Position numbers and translations under genes: made by a program. Shown here in pieces: positions 1 through 5,488 of a DNA stretch of 5,488 nt; the first letter of the stretch is position 1, and each line of letters starts with the position of its first letter. Below the pieces are notes generated by a model. The model ran no database searches, was not told where the DNA came from, and saw nothing but the letters and a program-made list of their open reading frames with translations. The stretch is from Opitutaceae bacterium (lineage in GTDB: Bacteria; Verrucomicrobiota; Verrucomicrobiia; Opitutales; Opitutaceae): NCBI GenBank assembly GCA_016715765.1, contig JADJZJ010000058.1, positions 1 through 5,488 of the forward strand, given 5' to 3'.

Positions 1-1628
1 ACCTGCGCCGCCGGATCGCCACCGGCACCGCCTACATGTACTCCACCTATGAGGAAGAGTGCGAAGCCAAGCCGAGCAGCCGTGACAAGATCATGGTGCT
101 GGGCGGCGGTCCGAACCGCATCGGCCAGGGCATCGAATTCGACTATTGCTGCGTCCACGCCGCCCTCGCCATGCGCGAAGACGGCTATGAAACGATCATG
201 GTCAACTGCAACCCGGAAACCGTTTCCACCGACTACGACACCTCCGACCGCCTGTTCTTCGAGCCGGTGACGCTGGAAGACGTGCTGGAAATCGTCCGTG
301 TCGAGAAGCCGAAGGGCGTGATCGTGCAGTACGGCGGCCAGACCCCGCTGAAGCTGGCGCGCGACCTGGAAGCCGCCGGCGTGCCGATCATCGGCACCAG
401 CCCGGACGCCATCGACCGCGCCGAAGACCGCGAGCGCTTCCAGCAGATGGTGGAACGCCTGAACCTGAAGCAGCCGCCCAACCGCACCGCCCGCAATGCC
501 GAAGACGGCGTACGTCTGGCGGCGGAGATCGGCTACCCGCTGGTGGTGCGCCCGTCCTACGTGCTGGGCGGCCGCGCCATGGAAATCGTCTTCAACGAAG
601 ACGAGCTGCGCCATTACATGCGCACCGCCGTGCAGGTCTCCAACGACTCGCCGGTGCTGCTGGACCGTTTCCTCGATGACGCCATCGAAGTGGACGTCGA
701 CTGCGTGTCCGACGGCCAGGAAGTGGTGATCGGCGGCATCATGCAGCATATCGAACAGGCCGGTATCCACTCCGGTGACTCCGCCTGCTCGCTGCCGCCG
801 TATGCGCTGGGTCAGGATGTGCAGGACGTGATGCGCGCCCAGACCGTCGCCATGGCGCTGGAGCTGGGCGTGGTCGGCCTGATGAACGTGCAGTTCGCGG
901 TCAAGGCCAACGAAGTCTATGTGCTGGAAGTGAATCCGCGCGCCTCGCGCACCGTGCCCTTCGTCTCGAAGTGCATCGGCGCGTCGCTGGCCAAGGTCGC
1001 CGCCCGCTGCATGGCCGGTCAGACGCTGGCCAGCCAGGACTTCCAGAAGGAAATCATCCCGCCGTACTACAGCGTCAAGGAAGCGGTGTTCCCCTTCGCC
1101 AAGTTCCCCGGCGTCGACCCGATCCTGTCGCCGGAAATGAAGTCCACCGGCGAAGTGATGGGCGTGGGCGCCACCTTCGGCGAAGCCTTCCACAAGGCGG
1201 TGCTCGGTTCCAACGAGAAGCTGCCCACCGGCGGCCGCGCCTTCATCTCGGTGCGCGATTCCGATAAGGCGCAGCTGCCGCAAATCGGTCGCGACCTGAT
1301 TGAGCTGGGTTTTGAGCTGGTCGCCACTGGTGGCTCGCAGCGCGTACTGGAAGAGGCGGGTGTGCCGTGCCGTCGCGTCAACAAGGTCACGGAAGGCCGC
1401 CCGCACATTGTCGACATGCTGAAGAACGGCGAAATCAGCCTGATCATCAACACCACCGAAGGCAAGCAGGCGCAGCAGGATTCGTTCTCGATCCGCCGCA
1501 GCGCCTTGCAGGGCAAGGTGTATTACACCACCACCATCAGCGGCGCCAACGCGGTCTGCCAGGCGCTGAAGTCCGGCCCCGACCTGTCGGTGTGCCGTCT
1601 GCAGGATCTGCACAAGGAGCTGGCATAA
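1..1628 (+). CDS. carB: Carbamoyl-phosphate synthase large subunit, C-terminal half (partial, cut by left edge)
   Basis: CarB makes carbamoyl phosphate from bicarbonate, ATP and the ammonia supplied by CarA, feeding pyrimidine and arginine synthesis in the cytoplasm. The frame is open from position 3 and stops with TAA at 1626-1628. Counting from the Met at position 36, visible motifs are GGGPNRIGQGIEFDY (23-37), a QYGGQTPL segment (98-105), RPSYVLGGR (172-180) and EVNPRASRTVPFVSK (298-312). Q286, E298 and N300 align with the metal ligands of the second ATP-grasp site (E. coli 829, 841, 843). The last ~135 residues are the MGS-like allosteric domain. K411, T431, K450, N472 and T474 match E. 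coli nucleotide-binding residues 954, 974, 993, 1015 and 1017, while the counterpart of Thr977 is Ser434. About half of a ~1070-residue protein is present. The Met at 36 is internal, not a start. The first 12 bases fit the family in another frame, suggesting a 1-base deletion near 13-17. The identification is essentially certain. Confidence 0.97.
   Translation, partial: LRRRIATGTAYMYSTYEEECEAKPSSRDKIMVLGGGPNRIGQGIEFDYCCVHAALAMREDGYETIMVNCNPETVSTDYDTSDRLFFEPVTLEDVLEIVRVEKPKGVIVQYGGQTPLKLARDLEAAGVPIIGTSPDAIDRAEDRERFQQMVERLNLKQPPNRTARNAEDGVRLAAEIGYPLVVRPSYVLGGRAMEIVFNEDELRHYMRTAVQVSNDSPVLLDRFLDDAIEVDVDCVSDGQEVVIGGIMQHIEQAGIHSGDSACSLPPYALGQDVQDVMRAQTVAMALELGVVGLMNVQFAVKANEVYVLEVNPRASRTVPFVSKCIGASLAKVAARCMAGQTLASQDFQKEIIPPYYSVKEAVFPFAKFPGVDPILSPEMKSTGEVMGVGATFGEAFHKAVLGSNEKLPTGGRAFISVRDSDKAQLPQIGRDLIELGFELVATGGSQRVLEEAGVPCRRVNKVTEGRPHIVDMLKNGEISLIINTTEGKQAQQDSFSIRRSALQGKVYYTTTISGANAVCQALKSGPDLSVCRLQDLHKELA
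1614..1619 (+). promoter_or_regulatory. greA ribosome binding site inside carB
   Basis: AAGGAG lies 8 bases before the ATG at 1628. It is embedded in the last codons of carB (Lys-Glu-Leu). Together with the one-base stop/start overlap (TAATG), this fixes the greA start and implies translational coupling to carB. Confidence 0.85.
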
Positions 1629-2105
1629 TGGTACGCGTACCGATGACGGTTGGCGGGGCGGAAGCCCTGCGCAAGGAACTGGACAACCTGAAGAACGTGG
1701 TGCGTCCGCGCATCACGGCGGCCATCGCCGAGGCGCGCGCCCACGGCGATCTCAAGGAAAACGCCGAGTACCATGCCGCCCGCGAGCAGCAGAGCTTTGC
1801 CGAAGGCCGCATCCAGGAAATCGAGGGCAAGCTGTCCAACGCCCAGGTCATTGATATTTCCAAGATGCCGCAAACCGGCAAGGTGATCTTCGGGGTCACG
1901 GTCGATATCGAAAATGTCGGCAACGGCGAAACCAAGACCTACCAGATTGTCGGGGATGACGAAGCGGATCTGAAGATTGGCAAGATATCAGTGAATTCGC
2001 CCATCGCCCCGCGGCTTGATCGGCAAGGAAGAAGGCGACACGGTTGTGATCCAGACACCTGCCGGACAGGTGGAGTATGAGATTGCGGAAGTGCGTTACG
2101 AGTAA
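1628..2105 (+). CDS. greA: Transcription elongation factor GreA, with an apparent +1 frameshift
   Basis: GreA enters the RNA polymerase secondary channel and stimulates cleavage of backtracked RNA. The ATG at 1628 overlaps the carB stop and has a good Shine-Dalgarno 8 bases upstream. Residues 1-~75 form the coiled-coil domain; D41 and E44 in the tip segment GDLKENAEYHAAREQQ are the conserved acidic pair that holds catalytic Mg2+. The FKBP-like C-terminal domain follows, with IVGDDEAD at 107-114 and ISVNSPIA at 120-127. After A127 the reading frame departs from the family: the run of four C at 2007-2010 appears to hold one base too many. As written, translation ends at a TGA at 2078-2080 after 150 residues with an unrelated tail. 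Dropping one C restores RGLIGKEEGDTVVIQTPAG and a family-like end at the TAA at 2103-2105, giving 158 residues, the length of E. coli GreA. A sequencing error is more likely than true loss, since the whole downstream frame is intact. Confidence 0.93.
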
Positions 2106-2124
2106 ATCAGGCGTCCGTTTGTAC

Positions 2125-2155
2125 AAAAAAGGCCGGTCAATGACCGGCCTTTTTT
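2125..2155. terminator. Bidirectional rho-independent terminator
   Basis: A perfect 8-bp stem, GGCCGGTC (2131-2138) and GACCGGCC (2142-2149), encloses an AAT loop. Six A precede it (2125-2130) and six T follow it (2150-2155), so the structure works as an intrinsic terminator on both strands. It lies 20 bases after the corrected greA stop and 16 bases after the lipoprotein stop, as expected between convergent genes. Confidence 0.93.
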
Positions 2156-2170
2156 GTTTTAAGCCCAATG

Positions 2171-4096
2171 TCAGGGCCAGGTGCAGATGTCGGCGAGGCC
2201 GCTGCTGAAGTAAACGGCGGTGACGTTCTTCGCATTGAAGTTGAAGGACAGCGCCGCATTCCCGATTTCCAGATAGTCCACGATTTGCCCTTGGTTGTTG
2301 GTGGATTTGCCAATCGAGGCTCCGGCAACGTCCGGTCCGATGATGATTTGGGTGCCGGTAGAGGTGTTATAGGTGACTTTCCCGGTAGCCGTGATGGTCA
2401 CAGAGCAGGGGTTGTTGAACTTGTTGGACAGGTCTGCCGTACCCGTAGTCTGGGTATGTCCGGTGTAGGTTCCGGCCTGCGCAGCCATGGCGGCCCACTT
2501 GGCAGTCGGGTCGTTGGCGGTGGAGCAGGTCTTTTGCAGCGAACCGTTGACCAGGATGCCGGTGCGCGTGCTGCCGTCGGCCTGACGCATGACATCGAAC
2601 AGGAACCAGTCGCCATTCAGTGACGGATGAACCTCATATTGCACTTTCGAGGCCGTCTGGCTGTTGGTCAGTAGATTCGTGTAAGGCACATCCATCTTGC
2701 CATTGGGCAGGCTGGCGGTCGTGATGGAGAAATTCCCCTGATTGTCCAGGGAGAAGGTGCAGGAGCCGCTTCCGTCCACATTGAGCGGTGCATTGTAATT
2801 CCCAACCAGCGCTGTTGCCGTGAACTGGCTGGGTGCAGCCGCGTTCAATCCGGAAGGCGGCAGGTCGGCCAGATTGCCGGTGAAGGCTTCGCCGGCACAG
2901 ACCAGCACCGTGTTCACCCCGGCCGGAGGATTCGGGCCGTCATCGGCAATTTTGCTGGCATAGGCATAGATCAGCTTGCCGGAGCCGTCGAAATTCAGGT
3001 CTATACTGTTCAGCACGCCGCCAACGGTGGTGTAGCCCATGTAATTGCGAACGGTACCGGAGCCGAAGATGGCCGGGCCGATTTCGCGTTCACCACCGGT
3101 GGTTTCGACAAAGGTGCCGTCCAGCGCCAGTGAAACGGTATGTCCGGCGGCAGTCACGGTGGCGTTATTGCCGGAAACACTTACCGCGCAGTTGCTGCCG
3201 TCACTAATCTTGGCATTGTAGGCCCCGGAGGCAGGCACACCGCTGGCGGCGACCGGCAGGGAGGGCAGTTGGGTGCTTGGGGCGGCCAGGGCAGCCAGCG
3301 CAGCTTTGGCGTTGGGGTCGGTGATGCCTGTAGTCACGGCGGCCAAAGCAGTATTCCAGTCGGCCCCGAAAGAACCGGGGGCATAGGACGGCGTGTTGAT
3401 GTCGGTGGCGTCCTTCTTGCCATCAAGCATGCCGTCACTGAGGTCGTCCGCCAGCTGGCGGGCCAGAGTCAGCGCCGGGGTGGCGTCTGCGCCGTTGGCA
3501 TTGGCGGCCAGCTTCGCCAGCGAGGCCAGTTTGGCGGCGTATTTCCCGGCTTCGGTATTGGTCAGGCCGTTCAGGTCGGTGGGGCTGCCCACCAGCGACG
3601 GGGCCAGCGTAATGTCACCCAGCCCGAAAGCCAGGCTGACGCTCTGGTTGGCGGAATTGATGATGCCCACCGTCAACGGGCCTCCGGCCGCCAGCTTCAG
3701 GGCGCGCTGGTAAGCGATTTCGGTCAGGGGAGACACGCCCAGTGAGCTACCGGCCGTGGACTTGGCGACATGCAAGGTCCCGGTGAGGAAGGGGACATCC
3801 GCAGCCTTGGCTTCATCGTAATACGTGGCTCCGGCGGCACCCTTGATTTCCAGGATAAAGGGCTGTCCTGCCGGGAGTGAAATCACCGGCAGTGCGCCGT
3901 CACTGGCCGTCTTGCCCGCAGCGGCAATCTCGGTGACGCCATCCAGCGCCAACACCCGGAACGGAGCATTCTTGATGGCTCCCAGCGATGCGACGGCGCT
4001 GACGGAGGTGGTGGTGGCGGGGTCGTCGTTGTTGCCGATGCAACCGGCCAGGAACAGGGCGCCGGAGAGCAGGGTTAATTTGGCAAAATGGTTCAT
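2171..4096 (-). CDS. Predicted outer-membrane lipoprotein of unknown function with three cysteine-pair repeats
   Basis: I do not recognise a named family. The ATG at 4096 gives 641 residues. An upstream in-frame ATG at 4189 would add 31 residues, but the chosen start has AAAGGA 8 bases upstream and opens directly on a lipoprotein signal: a Lys, a hydrophobic stretch, then LAGC with the lipidated Cys at 19. Ile at +2 gives no inner-membrane retention signal, so outer-membrane location is inferred. Residues ~35-115 look like a beta-sandwich (short strands, G/P turns). Residues ~118-270 are Ala/Leu-rich and helical, starting with VSPLTEIAYQRAL and including LADDLSDGMLDGKKD, a layout I associate with other proteobacterial lipoproteins. 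Residues ~288-641 hold three degenerate beta-rich repeats. Beyond Cys19 the protein has exactly six Cys (303, 400, 446, 524, 564, 638), two per repeat, suggesting three disulfides. Apparently monocistronic, it converges on greA and diverges from the paeA-like gene. No enzymatic motif is visible; a surface or adhesion role is only a guess. Confidence 0.87.
   Translation of the reverse strand: MNHFAKLTLLSGALFLAGCIGNNDDPATTTSVSAVASLGAIKNAPFRVLALDGVTEIAAAGKTASDGALPVISLPAGQPFILEIKGAAGATYYDEAKAADVPFLTGTLHVAKSTAGSSLGVSPLTEIAYQRALKLAAGGPLTVGIINSANQSVSLAFGLGDITLAPSLVGSPTDLNGLTNTEAGKYAAKLASLAKLAANANGADATPALTLARQLADDLSDGMLDGKKDATDINTPSYAPGSFGADWNTALAAVTTGITDPNAKAALAALAAPSTQLPSLPVAASGVPASGAYNAKISDGSNCAVSVSGNNATVTAAGHTVSLALDGTFVETTGGEREIGPAIFGSGTVRNYMGYTTVGGVLNSIDLNFDGSGKLIYAYASKIADDGPNPPAGVNTVLVCAGEAFTGNLADLPPSGLNAAAPSQFTATALVGNYNAPLNVDGSGSCTFSLDNQGNFSITTASLPNGKMDVPYTNLLTNSQTASKVQYEVHPSLNGDWFLFDVMRQADGSTRTGILVNGSLQKTCSTANDPTAKWAAMAAQAGTYTGHTQTTGTADLSNKFNNPCSVTITATGKVTYNTSTGTQIIIGPDVAGASIGKSTNNQGQIVDYLEIGNAALSFNFNAKNVTAVYFSSGLADICTWP
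2174..2479 (-). repeat. Cysteine-pair repeat 3 of the lipoprotein (protein-level)
   Basis: Residues ~540-641 start with AGTYTG, reach the first cysteine in PCSVTITATGKVTYN (Cys564) and end with the second at LADIC (Cys638), three residues before the C-terminus. The pattern G-x-Y, then C-x-[VF]-[ST]-[VIL], then a Gly-turn and another strand, is shared with the two repeats before it. Here the spacing from G-x-Y to the first Cys is longer (22 residues, against 12 and 14). Confidence 0.6.
2519..2812 (-). repeat. Cysteine-pair repeat 2 of the lipoprotein (protein-level)
   Basis: Residues ~429-526 start with LVGNYNAPL, contain SCTFSLDNQGNFSITT (Cys446) and end at LQKTC (Cys524). GNYNAP closely echoes GAYNAK in repeat 1. 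The two cysteines are 78 residues apart, against 97 in repeat 1 and 74 in repeat 3. An ILVNGSLQKTC strand precedes the second Cys, comparable to VNTVLVC in repeat 1. Confidence 0.6.
2891..3235 (-). repeat. Cysteine-pair repeat 1 of the lipoprotein (protein-level)
   Basis: Residues ~288-402 start with PASGAYNAKI, contain NCAVSVSGNNATVTAAG (Cys303) and end at VNTVLVC (Cys400). It is the longest copy and follows a Pro/Ala-rich linker (about 271-290) that separates it from the helical region. The repeat is visible only in the protein; the DNA copies have diverged. Confidence 0.6.
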
Positions 4097-4104
4097 CTCG
4101 GTAA

Positions 4105-4110
4105 TCCTTT
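4105..4110 (-). promoter_or_regulatory. Ribosome binding site of the lipoprotein gene
   Basis: On the minus strand AAAGGA (within AAAAGGATTACCGAG) ends 8 bases before the ATG at 4096. This site decides the start in favour of the Met directly before the lipoprotein signal rather than the upstream ATG at 4189, for which no comparable site is seen. Confidence 0.75.
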
Positions 4111-4173
4111 TACTGATCGATGGAAGCCGGGCAGCAGACCTCGCGGGCCGGGCCGGGGCAGGGTTGTCGTCAT

Positions 4174-4202
4174 ACTCTAGAAAATACACCCGGTAGCTAC
4201 AA
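4174..4202 (-). promoter_or_regulatory. Candidate sigma70 promoter for the lipoprotein gene
   Basis: On the minus strand TTGTAG (4202-4197, 3 of 6 consensus bases) is followed after exactly 17 bases by TAGAGT (4179-4174, 4 of 6). Transcription would start near 4167, giving a leader of about 70 bases. The upstream ATG at 4189 would lie inside this promoter, which also favours the start at 4096. The match is modest. Confidence 0.35.
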
Positions 4203-4231
4203 CCCTACCACAGAGGGGGAAGTGCGGGTAG

Positions 4232-4245
4232 CCGGGATTTCCCGG
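4232..4245. other. Small perfect hairpin in the divergent intergenic region
   Basis: CCGGG (4232-4236) and CCCGG (4241-4245) pair around an ATTT loop. It lies upstream of the candidate -10 of the right-hand gene and has no T-tract, so it is not a terminator. It could be an operator-like dyad or chance in GC-rich DNA. Confidence 0.3.
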
Positions 4246-4271
4246 AACATCTTTCCGGCATCGGGCTGTAG

Positions 4272-4277
4272 TATAGT
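4272..4277 (+). promoter_or_regulatory. Candidate -10 element for the paeA-like gene
   Basis: TATAGT (5 of 6 matches to TATAAT) stands out in otherwise GC-rich DNA, 44 bases before the ATG at 4322. No convincing -35 box lies 16-18 bases upstream (the best is ATCTTT with a 17-base spacer), so the promoter may be weak, activator-dependent or misidentified. Confidence 0.3.
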
Positions 4278-4321
4278 TGCCTGATCTTTTTGCATGGATC
4301 ACGCCGCCGGCGAAACGTCCC

Positions 4322-5488
4322 ATGAGCCTCTTCCAGAACCTGCTGATCATCGCCTCGCTGATCGTCGTCAGCGCCTTCTTCTCCTTTGCCGAAATCGGTC
4401 TGGCCTCGGCGCGGCGCATCCGCCTGTTACAGATGGTGGAGGCGGGAGACTTGCGGGCGCAGCGGGTGCTGGCCTTGCAGGAACAGCCCGGTATCTTCTT
4501 CACGGTGGTGCAGGTGGCGCTGAACGCCATCGCCATCATGGGCGGCATTGTCGGTGAGCAGGCCTTGTCGCCGCATCTGGCCGGGCAGTTGCATGCACTG
4601 TTTGGTCCGGCCGGGTGGATTGACCAGGCCAGTTTCCTGTTGTCCTTCCTGCTGGTCACATCGCTGTTCATTGTCTTTGCCGACCTGATGCCCAAGCGTC
4701 TGGCCATGACCTGGCCGGAACAGGTGGCGGTGATGGTGGTGAAGCCGATCGGGTTGAGCCTGATGCTGCTGAAACCGGTGGTGCTGATGTACGACGGCAT
4801 CGCCACCGGCCTGTTCCGGTTGCTGGGCATCCAGATCACCCGTGAGGATCACATCACCTTTGATGATGTCAGCGCCATGGTCGATGCCGGGACCGCGTCC
4901 GGCGCGCTGCACAAGCAGGAACAGCACCTGATTGAAAACGTCTTCGAGCTGGATACCCGCACCGTCACCTTCGCCATGACGCCCCGTGAAAGCGTGGTCT
5001 TCCTGCGCCTGCAGGATGATGAAAGTGTGCTGAAGGCGAAAATTTCCGATCATCCCCATTCCCGTTTTGTGGTCTGCGATGACCACGTGGACGCCGTGGT
5101 CGGCTTTGTCGAATCCAAGGACATCCTCAAGCGCACGCTCAACCAGCAGGCCATCTCCCTGAACCGGGAGCTGGTGGTGAAGAACATCCTGGCCATTCCC
5201 GACTCGCTGACGCTGTCCGAACTGCTGGAGCGCTTCAAGGTCACCAATCAGGACTTGGCGCTGATCCTCAACGAATACGCGCTGGTGGTGGGCATTGTCA
5301 CGCTCAATGATGTGATGAAGACGCTGATGGGCGATCTGGTCAGTTCCTTCATTGAAGAGCTGATCGTCAAGCGCGATGACCGTTCCTGGCTGGTGGATGG
5401 GGCGACGCCGGTGGAGGACGTGAAGCGGGCGCTGGATATCGAGGAATTGCCGCACGAGGACAATTACCAGACCATCGCTGGCTTCATG
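4322..5488 (+). CDS. paeA: PaeA/YtfL-type CNNM-CBS-CorC_HlyC inner-membrane transporter (partial, cut by right edge)
   Basis: The frame is open from the ATG at 4322 to the window end (389 codons; E. coli YtfL is about 450, so roughly 60 are missing). The CNNM (DUF21) membrane domain spans ~1-190 with hydrophobic segments near 5-25, 57-80, 103-123 and 134-157, including SAFFSFAEIGLASA and GIFFTVVQVALNAIAIMGG. A CBS pair follows: ~217-275 (MTPRESVVF to VESKDIL) and ~283-337 (ending NEYALVVGIVTLNDVMKTL). The CorC_HlyC domain begins near 351. ENVFEL, SMTPRE-like AMTPRE, DHPHSRF and EYALVVGI-TLNDVM-TLMGDLV match remembered E. coli YtfL closely, better than CorB or CorC. PaeA in Salmonella and E. 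coli is described as exporting cadaverine and putrescine; relatives move Mg2+ or Na+. The start fits the E. coli N-terminus to within two residues, though no strong Shine-Dalgarno precedes it. It is divergent from the lipoprotein gene. Family assignment is secure; the polyamine role here is inferred. Confidence 0.9.
   Translation, partial: MSLFQNLLIIASLIVVSAFFSFAEIGLASARRIRLLQMVEAGDLRAQRVLALQEQPGIFFTVVQVALNAIAIMGGIVGEQALSPHLAGQLHALFGPAGWIDQASFLLSFLLVTSLFIVFADLMPKRLAMTWPEQVAVMVVKPIGLSLMLLKPVVLMYDGIATGLFRLLGIQITREDHITFDDVSAMVDAGTASGALHKQEQHLIENVFELDTRTVTFAMTPRESVVFLRLQDDESVLKAKISDHPHSRFVVCDDHVDAVVGFVESKDILKRTLNQQAISLNRELVVKNILAIPDSLTLSELLERFKVTNQDLALILNEYALVVGIVTLNDVMKTLMGDLVSSFIEELIVKRDDRSWLVDGATPVEDVKRALDIEELPHEDNYQTIAGFM

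Noticed and set aside
1590..1602. GCCGTCTGCA, resembling the neisserial DNA uptake sequence GCCGTCTGAA
   Set aside because: It is a single imperfect match inside carB coding sequence. The terminator after greA, where such sequences often sit in Neisseria, does not contain it.
1367..2080. Plus-strand frame of 237 codons joining late carB sequence to greA
   Set aside because: The first ~87 codons are carB read out of frame (Arg/His/Gln-rich). Only the part from 1628 is GreA, so this is not a fusion gene.
3140..3745. Plus-strand frame of 201 codons, Gly/Gln/Val-rich
   Set aside because: It is antisense to the lipoprotein gene, which has its own ribosome binding site, signal peptide and consistent domain pattern.
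4097..4189. N-terminal extension of the lipoprotein from an ATG at 4189
   Set aside because: It would put 31 polar, Pro/Arg/Ala-rich residues before a clear lipoprotein signal peptide and overlap the candidate promoter; the ATG at 4096 has a proper Shine-Dalgarno.
4294..4557. Small plus-strand frame starting at an ATG 28 bases before the paeA start
   Set aside because: It runs out of frame over paeA with a His/Gly/Arg-rich shadow translation and has no ribosome binding site.
4177..4839. Minus-strand frame of 220 codons covering the intergenic region and the start of paeA
   Set aside because: No recognisable protein and Met/Arg/Ser-rich composition; it overlaps the membrane domain of the real gene and the divergent promoter region.
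4427..5455. Long open frame of 342 codons on the minus strand, with His/Gln-rich translation
   Set aside because: It is antisense to the paeA-like gene, whose protein matches a known family throughout; the His/Gln/Asp-rich composition is typical of a shadow frame in GC-rich DNA.

Overview
The window looks like ordinary chromosome from a GC-rich Gram-negative proteobacterium, most likely a betaproteobacterium. The carB-greA gene order, the close CarB and GreA match to the proteobacterial type, and the presence of an outer-membrane-type lipoprotein and a PaeA/YtfL-type protein all fit. Chromobacteriaceae/Neisseriales is my best guess, but the window alone cannot prove it.

Layout, left to right. 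(1) Positions 1-1628, + strand: the 3' half of carB, the large subunit of carbamoyl-phosphate synthase, covering the carbamoyl-phosphate ATP-grasp half and the allosteric domain. (2) Positions 1628-2105, + strand: greA, the transcript-cleavage factor. Its ATG overlaps the carB stop by one base, and its Shine-Dalgarno lies inside the last carB codons. As written, greA carries a +1 frameshift in a CCCC run near 2007-2010; correcting it restores a full 158-residue GreA. (3) Positions 2125-2155: a strong, symmetrical, bidirectional intrinsic terminator between convergent genes. (4) Positions 2171-4096, - strand: a 641-residue predicted outer-membrane lipoprotein of unknown function. Its C-terminal half contains three degenerate repeats, each with one pair of cysteines. 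(5) Positions 4097-4321: a 225-base divergent intergenic region with candidate promoters on both strands and a small hairpin. (6) Positions 4322-5488, + strand: a membrane protein of the CNNM/CBS/CorC_HlyC family, closely matching PaeA (YtfL), cut by the right edge.

Functionally, carB and greA form a transcription unit joining pyrimidine/arginine precursor synthesis to RNA polymerase rescue. The lipoprotein gene sits alone on the opposite strand, between that unit and paeA, and looks like the variable piece between conserved housekeeping genes. I see no mobile element, RNA gene, CRISPR array or defence system. The most notable points are the two apparent single-base frameshifts in conserved genes (greA, and carB at the extreme left edge), which most simply suggest sequence errors, and the three-fold cysteine-pair repeat in the lipoprotein.
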